Below are positions 16,963 to 26,032 of a stretch of 64,000 bases of DNA, one piece after another (positions within the stretch are counted from its first letter, which is position 1; each line of letters starts with the position of its first letter). The DNA comes from Caldicoprobacter oshimai DSM 21659 (GTDB lineage Bacteria; Bacillota; Clostridia; Caldicoprobacterales; Caldicoprobacteraceae). The translations under genes were made by a program, and so were the position numbers. The stretch is taken from contig JAGB01000002.1 in NCBI GenBank assembly GCA_000526435.1, forward strand, positions 310,001 through 374,000, read 5' to 3'. The notes under the pieces were generated by a model that saw only the letters and a list, made by a program, of their open reading frames with translations, did not search any database and had not been told where the DNA came from.

Positions 16963-19245
16963 TTAAAGCTCCCCACCTTTTTGACCCTTGAAGTGGCGAT
17001 ATGCGTTTCTGTACTGTCCTGGCGTAACTCCCTCCATCTTCTTGAAAAAACGTATAAAATTTTGGGAATTGCTGTATCTCAACCTTTCAGCTATTTCTGC
17101 TACGCTCATATCGGTCTCTCTTAACCATTCTTTAGCAATTTTTAGTCGGTACTGCGACAGATAATCGCTGAACGTAGTATTATACTCCTTGCGCAGAGCT
17201 TTCCAAATGTAGCTGGGATGGTAATTGAGCTTTGCAGCACAGCTCTCTAAAGTTATATCGGTATCATATTCCTGATGGATTAAACTGATGACGTTCTCGG
17301 CTATCTCTTTGCTCTGACTGACCCTGTATTCCTCCAAAATGTCCACAATTGGTTTAATCAGATAGTCCATAAACCATCCATGGGCTTCCTGTGCGTTCCT
17401 GAGCGTATATAATTTTTGAACATACATTATACTGGAATCAGAAAACAGGGGATCGATATTGTTGCCCACATCCTGCACTATTTTGATCAAGCTTACCATA
17501 AGGCGCAATAATGAGAAGAAGATATCGTTTATACTGGTCTGCCGGCTGAATATATCATCTATAAGTTCTTTCAAAATCGCTTCAGCCTTGTCCAGTTCTC
17601 CCATATTGATCGCATCAATCAGCCGCCCCTCGAGTATCTGAGGATATGGCTTTGCATTGTAGCCATCGGTTACCATCTCGTCAAAAAACAATACGGGACT
17701 TTTTACGCCAAGCAATTGATTCGTGATCAAAGCCTCTATGCTTTGCCTGTAGGCCACATACGTATAATCCAAATCGCTGAACCTACTGCTAACCCCAATA
17801 TTTACCTGCATACCCAATCTGTTCATTATCTCCTTATCAATCTTTTCAGCAATACAACACAAAAATTCTTTTGCGGTTTCAACCTGTTCATCCTTCTCAT
17901 TGCCAATTAACAATACAACGCCATCCTTTTTTAGCACAGGTTTTAACGACCGCGATGGCGGAATTATTTTCTCTAAAATCTCTTGAATCACGGTTATAGC
18001 CAATTCTTGGGTATCACTTCGCCGTTGGTAGTCGCCTTGCTTAAAAATTTGGATTGTAACCACAAAAGCAGAATCCCACAAGTACTTGCGGCCAATGCCT
18101 TCCATTTTTTTCTTAAACTCGTCGCTCCCCAGCTCTCCATTTATCAATTTAAGGACAAAAAACTTTTCTAGCTGTGTGACCATTCCTTCCTGTATATATA
18201 CAAACTCATCGGTCTTCCCAGATAAACTACTGCCATCGCTAATATTGCGCATAATTTGATAAATATGATTTATAGGTTTGTACATAACGTTGGAACCCGA
18301 TATAGAGAAAACAACGACAATCAATATCATAGAAACGCAAATAATTACGCTTGTAATACCCATCGATCTGGATTCTTTTGTTATATCAGAAATAGAGTAA
18401 AATGTTAAATAAATCCATCCATTATAATCGGACTTTCTGAAGATTACCCCCATTCTTTCATCATCTATATTCGCTTTGAAAAAGCCCGACCTTTTATCAG
18501 CCTCCATAATCTTCTTTATATACGGCAATGTCGACATGTCCATTCCCGCTATGCTTGCATCAGAAGAAAACAAAACCCTTCCATTTTCATCTACAATGAT
18601 ATTTCTTTCGCTTCCTTTACTAGAAATGATTTGTTCAATAACATGCCTCGATATATTTATTATTATGGCCCCTGAAGGAACGGGCGAATTTACCGGCAAT
18701 TTAATAATCAAACAAATGTTCCCTATAGGGAACTGCTTGCTTATATTCATGTGCACAGAAGTGTTAGCCGGTGAATCTACATAAGTCCAAAAGCTGTAAG
18801 CGGGATTCTCCAGTATCTTTAAAATCTGCTCCTTGTTGCGCATAGCAGAAAATGAGCCCATGCTATCGTTGCCAATCACCCAATCTTTTGAAAAATTTAC
18901 CATGTAAGCGCTATGAATAGCAGGGATTATATATTGAGGGCCCTTAAGCTTTTTTAAAATCTCGTTTACTTTATCGTATTCTTTAAAACTAAGGGGTCTG
19001 TCCATATACTGACCAGCCGAAACGCTGGCAAACAAGGTATACTGTGAGCGGATGCTTTTTAAAATCTCCTCTATCCTCATCTGATTCTGAACCAATAGCT
19101 GCATGTTTAACTCATAAACCTTATCCTGGATCGCCCTAGAGGACCTATGATAAAAAAATACGCCTTGTGTAATAACCGGAAGCACGCCTACCAACAAGCT
19201 GAAGATAATAAGCTTTGTGAGATATCGCACACTCTTTATATTCAT
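16963..19245 (-). CDS. Membrane-bound AraC-family regulator with extracellular sensor domain
   Basis: A 760-residue one-component regulator. The ATG at 19245 is chosen because GGGAGG lies just upstream; a longer in-frame start at 19275 lacks one. Two membrane segments (about residues 10-32 and about 300-322, SVIICVSMILIVVVFS) enclose an extracellular Cache-like sensor domain. A cytoplasmic linker follows, and a C-terminal AraC HTH pair (ITLESCAAKLNYHPSYIWKALRKEY and SVAEIAERLRYSNSQNFIRFFKK) closes the protein. Such proteins usually sit next to LplB/YtcP/LipO importers and activate them when an extracellular sugar is sensed, matching the gene order here. Confidence 0.9.
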   Translation of the reverse strand: MNIKSVRYLTKLIIFSLLVGVLPVITQGVFFYHRSSRAIQDKVYELNMQLLVQNQMRIEEILKSIRSQYTLFASVSAGQYMDRPLSFKEYDKVNEILKKLKGPQYIIPAIHSAYMVNFSKDWVIGNDSMGSFSAMRNKEQILKILENPAYSFWTYVDSPANTSVHMNISKQFPIGNICLIIKLPVNSPVPSGAIIINISRHVIEQIISSKGSERNIIVDENGRVLFSSDASIAGMDMSTLPYIKKIMEADKRSGFFKANIDDERMGVIFRKSDYNGWIYLTFYSISDITKESRSMGITSVIICVSMILIVVVFSISGSNVMYKPINHIYQIMRNISDGSSLSGKTDEFVYIQEGMVTQLEKFFVLKLINGELGSDEFKKKMEGIGRKYLWDSAFVVTIQIFKQGDYQRRSDTQELAITVIQEILEKIIPPSRSLKPVLKKDGVVLLIGNEKDEQVETAKEFLCCIAEKIDKEIMNRLGMQVNIGVSSRFSDLDYTYVAYRQSIEALITNQLLGVKSPVLFFDEMVTDGYNAKPYPQILEGRLIDAINMGELDKAEAILKELIDDIFSRQTSINDIFFSLLRLMVSLIKIVQDVGNNIDPLFSDSSIMYVQKLYTLRNAQEAHGWFMDYLIKPIVDILEEYRVSQSKEIAENVISLIHQEYDTDITLESCAAKLNYHPSYIWKALRKEYNTTFSDYLSQYRLKIAKEWLRETDMSVAEIAERLRYSNSQNFIRFFKKMEGVTPGQYRNAYRHFKGQKGGEL

Positions 19246-19476
19246 TTTTGTAAGCCTCCCGTTCCCAAGCACCATATAGAATCAATTCTACAATTAAATT
19301 TTGATCAACTTAACGGGATGGTTAATATATTCACCACCGTCTATATATCAACCACTAGAGATTTTCTTTAATGTGTTTCTCTCCCAGTCTATATGGAGAG
19401 CTCTATCATGTCCCCTCGCCGGATACGCGTTGTATTATTCAAAAATATTTTATCATATTCCTTTTTATAATTCATC

Positions 19477-19506
19477 CCAATTTTATATAAGCCAATTTTA
19501 TATAAG
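19477..19506. repeat. 15-bp tandem direct repeat
   Basis: CCAATTTTATATAAG occurs twice back to back, without mismatch, about 230 bases upstream of the membrane-bound AraC-family regulator start. It could be a slipped-strand duplication or a double protein-binding site. Confidence 0.8.
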
Positions 19507-19635
19507 ATGAGACCTTCCCCTGCTCAATTAAGACAAGATTGCACTACATACTGCCTATAATTACCGTAAAACAAGCCAAAAAGGCACAGCGTACTATAGA
19601 AGAAAGTGCAGTATGTTTTAGCCCCTATATATCAC

Positions 19636-19670
19636 AAAAAAGGGATGGCCTGATATTGCCATCCCTTTTT
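19636..19670. terminator. Bidirectional-type intrinsic terminator after the GH42 gene
   Basis: AAAAAGGGATGGC and GCCATCCCTTTTT form a 13-bp stem with an 8-base loop and T-runs on both strands, 24 bases past the stop of the beta-galactosidase gene. Confidence 0.85.
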
Positions 19671-19693
19671 CATATATTTTTATTACAACTTTA

Positions 19694-21760
19694 TTACAAC
19701 CTCTCTAAAATCTTCACCCCATATGGCGGAAGTGATATACGGCCTGTAATATCTTCACCAGTTATCATATCCTTAAACCGCATATCTTTGAGGTCCACTT
19801 GCCTCTCTTCGGGCACAAAATTGAGTATGAAAACGAAAACCCTTTCCCCATCTGTGCGCATCTGTGCCGTTACTCCCTGCGGCAGCTCAGTATCAACTGC
19901 CCTCTTAAGATTTAGCTCCCTGATGAGCGCTCCATAAAAATCGGTGAGGAAATCCCCGTTGTTCCTAAATGCAATATAATACGCCTTGCCCTTACCAAAG
20001 GAATTTACCGTCAGAGCCGGCCTGCCGGCATAGAAATCGCTCTTGTAAGTGGCCAGCACCTCAGCAGTCTCGGCGTGTATTAAATCGCACAGCTCCCTGG
20101 CCTCATACTCGCCTTTAAGCCCCAGTGGATTGTCATCCTTCAGCACCACATGGTTCACATCGTGGTCATATAGCGCATCTATCTCCTCAGACCATATTCC
20201 TGTCACCTTCCTCAAAGGCCCGGGGAACCCTCCAAAGAAGCAAAGGTCATTCTCATCTACAATGCCGCTCCAGTATGTGGTTACAAATGTACCTCCCTCT
20301 TCCACAAATTTCTCTATCCTCTCAGCCACTCCCGGACGTACCATGTACAGCATGGGGGCGACGAGCAACTTGTAACCCAAAAAATCGCAGTCCATATCTA
20401 TAACATCCACGGGCACGCCATTTTCCCAGAATGGCCTGTAATGAGACTGGCAGGTCAACAGATAGTCCTTCTTCTCCCGCCGTGGCCCCTGTGCATCGTC
20501 TATTGCCCACCGGTTTTCCCAGTCATAGATTATCGCAACTTCAGGCCTTACCGTCGTACCTATGATAGGATCCAGCTTCTCAAGCACCTTACCCACTTCT
20601 GCAACGTCTCTAAAGACGCGCGTATTCTCATGGCCGCAGTGGTCAACCACTGCACCGTGGAATTTCTCCACACATCCCCTGCTTTTTCGCCATTGGAAAT
20701 ATTGCACCGTATCCGAACCGTGAGCTACCGCCTGTATGGACGACAAGAGGTGCATGCCCGGCCGCTTCAGCTTAGCCACCGGCTGCCAGTTGGTCATACT
20801 GGGCGTGCTTTCCATTAGCATAAAAGGCTTTCCGCCCTTTAGAGAACGGTTTATATCATGCACAAAGGCCACCTTATAAGCCAGTTCCCAGTCAGGCTCC
20901 TCACCGTGCCATCTTGGATAGTTATCCCATGAAATCACATCGAGCTCAGGAGCAAATTTCCAATAATTCAGCCCAGTATATGTCCCCATAAAATTGGTGG
21001 TGACAGGAACATTTGGCGTGATTTCGCGCAATGGGGCAATCTCGTTTTTCATGAACTCAATGGTCTGATGCGTTACAAACCGCTTCCAATCCAAATTGAG
21101 TCCATGGATAGACCCTTCTCCATGAGGTGCAGGCGACTGTATTTGGTCCCAATCGGTATATGTATGGCTCCAAAAACCCGTCCACCACGCACGGTTGAGC
21201 TTATCCAGATCATTGTCATACTTCTTCTTCAGCCACTCCCTGAAAGCCTGCTGGCACAGCTCACAGTGGCATTCGCCCCCATATTCATTGGATACATGCC
21301 ATGCCAGAAGGGCAGGGTGGTCCTTGTAGCGCTCGGCCAGCTTTTGATTTATAAGGCGCGTCTTTTCACGATACACAGGCGAGGTATAGCAGTGGTTGTG
21401 TCGCCCTCCAAACAGTATTCTCACGCGGTTGGGCAAAACGCGGAGCACCTCTGGATATTTGGCAGCAAGCCAGGCAGGCCTTGCCCCGCTGGGAGTAGCT
21501 AAAATGGCATAAATGCCGTTCTCAGCCAGCTTGTCCATAATGGTATCTAGCCATCCAAACTCGAACTTACCTTCTTCAGGCTCTAAGCTGGCCCAGGAAA
21601 AGATCCCCACCGACATCACATTGCAATGGGCTAACTTCATAAGGCGCATGTCTTCATCCCATACCTCTGGCGTATGTTTCCATTGATCAGGATTGTAGTC
21701 ACCGCCATGGAGAAAATGCGGAAACTTTGGGTTTATAGGGGGATACTTCATCGGTTTCAT
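19694..21760 (-). CDS. Beta-galactosidase, GH42 family
   Basis: GH42 enzymes remove beta-galactosyl residues, for example from galactan or arabinogalactan side chains, usually in the cytoplasm. The product of 688 residues has normal family length. The opening FLHGGDYNPDQW, the acid/base Glu in WHVSNEYGG (about residue 159) and the nucleophile Glu in FMLMESTPSMTNWQP (about 317) are present. A four-cysteine zinc site (Cys in NHCYTS plus CHCELC) is intact. The ATG at 21760 has GAGAGG eight bases before it; a GTG at 21769 is less likely. It is divergent from the AraC gene at 22033, which may control it. Confidence 0.95.
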   Translation of the reverse strand: MKPMKYPPINPKFPHFLHGGDYNPDQWKHTPEVWDEDMRLMKLAHCNVMSVGIFSWASLEPEEGKFEFGWLDTIMDKLAENGIYAILATPSGARPAWLAAKYPEVLRVLPNRVRILFGGRHNHCYTSPVYREKTRLINQKLAERYKDHPALLAWHVSNEYGGECHCELCQQAFREWLKKKYDNDLDKLNRAWWTGFWSHTYTDWDQIQSPAPHGEGSIHGLNLDWKRFVTHQTIEFMKNEIAPLREITPNVPVTTNFMGTYTGLNYWKFAPELDVISWDNYPRWHGEEPDWELAYKVAFVHDINRSLKGGKPFMLMESTPSMTNWQPVAKLKRPGMHLLSSIQAVAHGSDTVQYFQWRKSRGCVEKFHGAVVDHCGHENTRVFRDVAEVGKVLEKLDPIIGTTVRPEVAIIYDWENRWAIDDAQGPRREKKDYLLTCQSHYRPFWENGVPVDVIDMDCDFLGYKLLVAPMLYMVRPGVAERIEKFVEEGGTFVTTYWSGIVDENDLCFFGGFPGPLRKVTGIWSEEIDALYDHDVNHVVLKDDNPLGLKGEYEARELCDLIHAETAEVLATYKSDFYAGRPALTVNSFGKGKAYYIAFRNNGDFLTDFYGALIRELNLKRAVDTELPQGVTAQMRTDGERVFVFILNFVPEERQVDLKDMRFKDMITGEDITGRISLPPYGVKILERL

Positions 21761-21939
21761 AAACATCACCTCTCAAAAAATTTTTATCGCTGGCAAATCG
21801 CTTCCACCAATTTTAGATTATCCCATTCCTCAAAGCCCTATTTATTTGCCACAGCAACAGCAAATGCCTAAAGTTTAATGTCAACTGGTGCAAGCCTAGT
21901 CCCTCTTGTGAATCGCAGTTAAATTCTTATAATATAACT

Positions 21940-22011
21940 ATATTGATATTGTATATTGTCCAAAGTTCAAATTCAATCTCAATATATTGATGCGTATATG
22001 GCTATATTGAT
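21940..22011. promoter_or_regulatory. Three ATATTGAT boxes in the GH42-AraC divergent control region
   Basis: The octamer ATATTGAT occurs at 21940-21947, 21984-21991 and 22004-22011, the last two 20 bases apart. The region separates the divergent GH42 and AraC genes. Direct repeats about two helical turns apart are what AraC dimers bind, but this assignment is inference. Confidence 0.4.
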
Positions 22012-22032
22012 CTATAGGGGGGGTAATTTCTC

Positions 22033-22860
22033 ATGAAAACAGTCTTTGCAATGGTTACAGGAGAAGAAGACAAGCTCCCATTTCACGTTAAAGGCGTGGG
22101 AATACAGCAAAATCAAGAACACATCATAAGGCCATCAGGGCTTCCGTATTACCAATGGCTTCACTGCATCAAGGGAGCCGGAAAGTTAATCATCGCAGGA
22201 AATGAATACCGAATCTCCGAGGAAATGGGCTTTTTTCTTTGTCCCAATATACCTCATGAGTATTTTGCCGTCACAGAACCCTGGACCACCCACTGGCTCA
22301 CATTCGATGGACCAGCCCTTGACCCATTGCTCGACCTGCTAAACATGGGCAAATGGAACGTTTTCCACATATCATCCCTGCAAACCCTCAACAGGATGCT
22401 GGATGAGATATATCTCTCGATATGCTCTGAAAGCCCGCTTAAGCTAGTGGAATGTTCTTCGCTGCTCTACCAGTTTTTGGTAAAACTCAGGGCCTGCACT
22501 CATACGGAGTCATCATCAAATACTTCCGCACCATACAGGCAGCTCCAGCCAGTCATCAATTACATGGAACAAAACTATTTTTTGAGCCCCTGCCTAAACG
22601 ACATGGCGTCTATAATAAAGGTCAGCCCACATCACCTGTGCCGCCTTTTTAAGCGCACTTTTCACATGACGCCGTTCCAGTATCTGACAAGGCTTAGAAT
22701 TCAAAAAGCCAAGGAACACCTCATACAGGTACCCGGCGCTACCATAAATGAAATCGCGCAGAAGGTGGGTTATAGCGATACCAGCTATTTCTGTGCCGTG
22801 TTTAAAAAATACGAGGGAGTCACGCCCATGGAATTTAAAAAGATCCACGGTGCAACCTGA
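22033..22860 (+). CDS. AraC-family transcriptional regulator with cupin sensor domain
   Basis: A 275-residue regulator: an N-terminal cupin-like ligand domain (GLPYYQWLHCIKGAGKLIIAG, FFLCPNIPHEY) and a C-terminal double HTH of about 100 residues (CLNDMASIIKVSPHHLCRLFKRTF, ATINEIAQKVGYSDTSYFCAVFKKY). A run of seven G just upstream of the ATG serves as ribosome binding site. The gene is divergent from the GH42 beta-galactosidase gene, so it is likely to activate it in response to a sugar. It converges with the AEC transporter gene, leaving four bases between the two stops. Confidence 0.92.
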   Translation: MKTVFAMVTGEEDKLPFHVKGVGIQQNQEHIIRPSGLPYYQWLHCIKGAGKLIIAGNEYRISEEMGFFLCPNIPHEYFAVTEPWTTHWLTFDGPALDPLLDLLNMGKWNVFHISSLQTLNRMLDEIYLSICSESPLKLVECSSLLYQFLVKLRACTHTESSSNTSAPYRQLQPVINYMEQNYFLSPCLNDMASIIKVSPHHLCRLFKRTFHMTPFQYLTRLRIQKAKEHLIQVPGATINEIAQKVGYSDTSYFCAVFKKYEGVTPMEFKKIHGAT

Positions 22861-22864
22861 AGCA

Positions 22865-23791
22865 TCAGAAAGCCCTTTGGGCAAAGAATATCACCACGGG
22901 CAGCGTGAAAAGGCAAAGCAGAGTCGTTACAACCACCGTCTGGGTAGCAAACTGGTGCTCATTTTCAAACTCCACCGCGATCAATACCGTATTTACAGCG
23001 GTGGGCAGCCCCCCGGCTATAAGAAGCGTCTTGGCCATCACGCCGCTAATTCTGAAAGCTATAATTAATAAATACGCCAGTAAAGGCGCCACGCACAGCC
23101 GCATAAAAGCCGCCAAATAAACGTCAAAGTCCTTAAAATTGAAGCTCACCGACGACAGCTGAATGCCCAGTATCAGCAGATTAACCGCAATCATAGCGTC
23201 GCTTGCATACACCACAGCCGGCCACAGGAAAAACTTTCGCACATCATAGGGAATTATTTTTAGCAACAACACCAGCAAAATAGTATAAACTGTAGGCATT
23301 TTAAAAACCGCCTTAACAGCGGATTTTAAATCCATCTTCCCCCTTGCCGCATTATAAAACCCCAGAGTGTAATTTAGCAAATTCTGGCTCATCATGACCA
23401 TGATCTGATTCGATACCGCGTATTCGAGCATAGGCGTATTGGCAAACACCAGGCTTATCAAGGGCAAACCAAAATTGCCTGAATTGTAAAACATTATTGC
23501 ATTCTTAAAGGCGTTTTTTCTTGAATCGCAATAGCCTCTTAACCTGGCCGGGATTATGCTTACAACAGAAAGGATTAAGACAAACGCAACAGTGAAAAAC
23601 GCCGGCATCAAAAGCTTAAGATCAACCCCAGTCTCGTACATCTTTACGATCATTGTAGAGGGGACCAGCACATATATGCTTATCTTGCTGAGGGAACGGA
23701 TATCCAGCCGAAACCCCTTTCCCAATATGTAACCCAAGCTGATTAGAAAAAACACGGGAGCAATATTATGAAGCAGTATATGTAGCAGCAT
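22865..23791 (-). CDS. AEC family (auxin efflux carrier-type) transporter
   Basis: A 308-residue integral membrane protein with about ten hydrophobic segments. The N-terminal ILLHNIAPVFFLISLGYILGK and the pattern of two five-helix halves match the AEC family, whose bacterial members move small organic anions such as malate or malonate. The central GNFGLPL motif is kept (MFYNSGNFGLPLISLVF). A second member, clearly different in sequence, lies at 27358-28299. The substrate is unknown. Confidence 0.9.
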   Translation of the reverse strand: MLLHILLHNIAPVFFLISLGYILGKGFRLDIRSLSKISIYVLVPSTMIVKMYETGVDLKLLMPAFFTVAFVLILSVVSIIPARLRGYCDSRKNAFKNAIMFYNSGNFGLPLISLVFANTPMLEYAVSNQIMVMMSQNLLNYTLGFYNAARGKMDLKSAVKAVFKMPTVYTILLVLLLKIIPYDVRKFFLWPAVVYASDAMIAVNLLILGIQLSSVSFNFKDFDVYLAAFMRLCVAPLLAYLLIIAFRISGVMAKTLLIAGGLPTAVNTVLIAVEFENEHQFATQTVVVTTLLCLFTLPVVIFFAQRAF

Positions 23792-23886
23792 CTATTTAAA
23801 ACCCCTTTCCTGTCCACTTACAGCCGTTCAACAGTTACCATTGTAGCATCAAAACAACGTGGCATTCAACCAGCCTTAAATTTAAC

Positions 23887-23918
23887 AAAAAACGGAGTGA
23901 CAAATATAATGTCACTCC
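23887..23918 (-). terminator. Intrinsic terminator after the acyltransferase gene
   Basis: On the minus strand GGAGTGACA / TGTCACTCC forms a 9-bp stem with a short loop, followed by GTTTTTTG. It lies about 100 bases past the acyltransferase stop. Confidence 0.85.
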
Positions 23919-24017
23919 TTGCAAACTCTTGTATATATCTTACACAGCCAAGGCTGACTATGCGTCAAATATCAGAATCATCAATTGAATGAATCGCTCG
24001 TATCTATCCACCTCAAC

Positions 24018-24764
24018 TTACGCGCGCCAGCTGATGCCCGTCCTGATCACCCTTGCGGGATTGCCTGCCACCAGAGAATTTGGCGGAACATCCTTATTTA
24101 CTAGCGAATTGGCGGCAATCACGCAATTATCGCCTATGGTTACCCCTTTCAAAATAGTGCAATTGCATCCTATCCATACCTTGTCCCCTATCTTTATGGG
24201 TTTGCTTATGGAATTCTGCTCTCCATCCTCGTAGATAATGGTATGGAAATCGGTGTCCAGGATGGTTGTACCCCACGCGATGGCGCAGTCCCTTCCAATG
24301 CTAATACCGGTCGCACAGTGTATAACCGACGAAGCAGTTATATAGGTATTGTCCCCTATGGTCAGATTAGCTCCCGGCTCCAAAATCACCCGTACTCCCG
24401 GGCCCAGCTTCACTCTGCCTTCTATATGACAGGTTGAATTTCTGGACAGCTTCAAATAAGCTCCATTACCGCTCTGCTCGCCAATGTATCTTCCACCTAA
24501 ATATAGCCGCCCATTTATCTGCAACCTGGCCTTACGTGATTTCCTGATCTTGCTTCCCACATCAACGATAATCGGAAACCTATAGAATTTGATCCCAAAA
24601 AGCCTCAGGCCCACAAAAAAGCTATAAATGGCATTGAAAATGAGCTTTGGATTACTCCAAATAATCCTCCATATTTTTCCTATTTTCGACTCTTTAAACC
24701 AGCGGAACTCCCACCATGGACTATACCTACGCTCAACTCCAATTTCCATTCCATTATCGTACAT
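24018..24764 (-). CDS. Hexapeptide-repeat acyltransferase (left-handed beta-helix)
   Basis: A 248-residue protein. Residues about 75-235 consist of hexapeptide repeats of the left-handed beta-helix fold, with IGDNCVIAANSLVNKDVPPNSLVAGNPARVIR at the end, the signature of O-acetyltransferases (WbbJ/CysE/LacA type). A DTDFHTI segment supplies the usual catalytic histidine. The donor would be an acyl-CoA and the acceptor a sugar or cell-envelope glycan, both inferred from the family. An N-terminal part of about 70 residues rich in aromatic residues may form a lid or membrane-contact helix. It is a single-gene unit with its own terminator. Confidence 0.9.
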   Translation of the reverse strand: MYDNGMEIGVERRYSPWWEFRWFKESKIGKIWRIIWSNPKLIFNAIYSFFVGLRLFGIKFYRFPIIVDVGSKIRKSRKARLQINGRLYLGGRYIGEQSGNGAYLKLSRNSTCHIEGRVKLGPGVRVILEPGANLTIGDNTYITASSVIHCATGISIGRDCAIAWGTTILDTDFHTIIYEDGEQNSISKPIKIGDKVWIGCNCTILKGVTIGDNCVIAANSLVNKDVPPNSLVAGNPARVIRTGISWRA

Positions 24765-24857
24765 AGTTTTTCACCCTTCCTACCTTATGTACCGACTCTC
24801 TCAGCTAGATAGGTGGGGTCCGCTGAACACAAATAAAGTTAAGATACTAGCAAACTT

Positions 24858-24904
24858 CTACTGCTAATACTATTCCTACTGCTAATACTATTCCTACTAC
24901 TAAC
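24858..24904. repeat. 18-bp tandem repeat, two full copies and a partial third
   Basis: CTACTGCTAATACTATTC occurs twice in direct succession at 24858-24893, followed by a partial third copy. It lies upstream of the acyltransferase gene in non-coding DNA. Confidence 0.85.
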
Positions 24905-25042
24905 CCTCCTTTGATTTGTAAACCATATAATCTCAACAACAATGCGCTTATCAACTAAGTCTATTTTAACATCCTTTTAACTTTTGTACAAGCATATATT
25001 TAACGCATAGACTTTAAAAAATTAACAGAAAAAACGTTGTAC

Positions 25043-26032
25043 TCAGAAATATACCACCCTTTCCTCGTCTGCCGACTGCCTGGCTTTCAAGCACGCCTCG
25101 GTCACATAGAAGGAATCGTGAGCAGTAACCAGGCACTCGCCTTCTCCCCTTATTTGCCTCAAAAAATCGATAAATATGTTCTGCTTGGGCAGAAGCGGGA
25201 CTTCCCTGATGCCGTCTATGTCATCGTTTATCAGGTACACCTTGCCGTTTCTCACCTCAAGGACGCCGCGGGTGCCCACAAGGCGCAAACGGTCATCGTC
25301 GTGGGTAGGCGCCTGCTTGGGACGCAGATAATCTATGCTTACCGAACCAAACACTTCATTGGAAAAGGTGAAGTGGCACAGCGCCGACACCTCAAGGTCA
25401 CCATGCTCGCGGTTATACCTGTTAGAGTGCGATGCGAAAACCGATTTAAATTTTTGGCCGCTGAACCAGTAAAGCCAGTCAATGGCATGGCTCCCCACCC
25501 ATGGAATGGTGCCCCCGTAAGTTGAGCGGGATTTGTAAAAATCGCTTCTCTGGCCGAGTTTATACGATTTTTGAGCATTCATCAGCCGTATCTCTCCCAC
25601 CACACCATCTTTCACCAGGTTCCATGCCGTAATGAAATGGGCAGAATACCTGATTCCAAACATGGCCGCAAGGTGCACACCTGAACGAGAATGGGCCTCC
25701 TTAAGCTGCTCCAGGTCCTCGAAGGTGGTGGCAACCGGCTTCTCCACAAAGGCGTGTATTCCCCGTTCAAGCACCTGCATTGTGACTCTGGCGTGGTGGC
25801 CGAAGAAGCAGTTGACCACTGCTATGTCGGGCTTTACCTCATCAAGCATGATTCTGTAATCATCATATACCTTGGGTGCATGCCCTATCTTACACGCCGC
25901 TCGATAAGCAGGGCTTACATCTTCCCCTTCCGAGCCCGGGGCTACTCCCACAATAGTAACATCCCTATCCTCCCTTATTCCTTCAATTGCATAGTTATAA
26001 TGTCCGCTTGAGCCTATAATAACGACTTTCAT
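25043..26032 (-). CDS. Gfo/Idh/MocA family oxidoreductase
   Basis: A 329-residue NAD(P)-dependent dehydrogenase. The N-terminal Rossmann fold starts MKVVIIGSSGHYNYAIEGI, where the usual GxGxxG is altered to GSSGHY. The family motif EKP is present as FVEKPVATTFED at about 95, and the substrate-side histidine region reads WVGSHAIDWLYWF. Substrates of this family are sugars, inositols and their derivatives. Its ATG overlaps the stop of the upstream gene (26029-26032), so the two oxidoreductases are translationally coupled and probably act in one pathway. Confidence 0.92.
   Translation of the reverse strand: MKVVIIGSSGHYNYAIEGIREDRDVTIVGVAPGSEGEDVSPAYRAACKIGHAPKVYDDYRIMLDEVKPDIAVVNCFFGHHARVTMQVLERGIHAFVEKPVATTFEDLEQLKEAHSRSGVHLAAMFGIRYSAHFITAWNLVKDGVVGEIRLMNAQKSYKLGQRSDFYKSRSTYGGTIPWVGSHAIDWLYWFSGQKFKSVFASHSNRYNREHGDLEVSALCHFTFSNEVFGSVSIDYLRPKQAPTHDDDRLRLVGTRGVLEVRNGKVYLINDDIDGIREVPLLPKQNIFIDFLRQIRGEGECLVTAHDSFYVTEACLKARQSADEERVVYF

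Larger units (their letters stand above)
19246..19693. other. Intergenic region between regulator and beta-galactosidase genes
   Basis: No gene is supported in these 448 bases. They hold a 15-bp tandem repeat (19477-19506) and the terminator of the beta-galactosidase gene (19636-19670). The region is AT-rich with several TATAAT-like stretches; the regulator's promoter is probably here but cannot be fixed. Confidence 0.5.
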
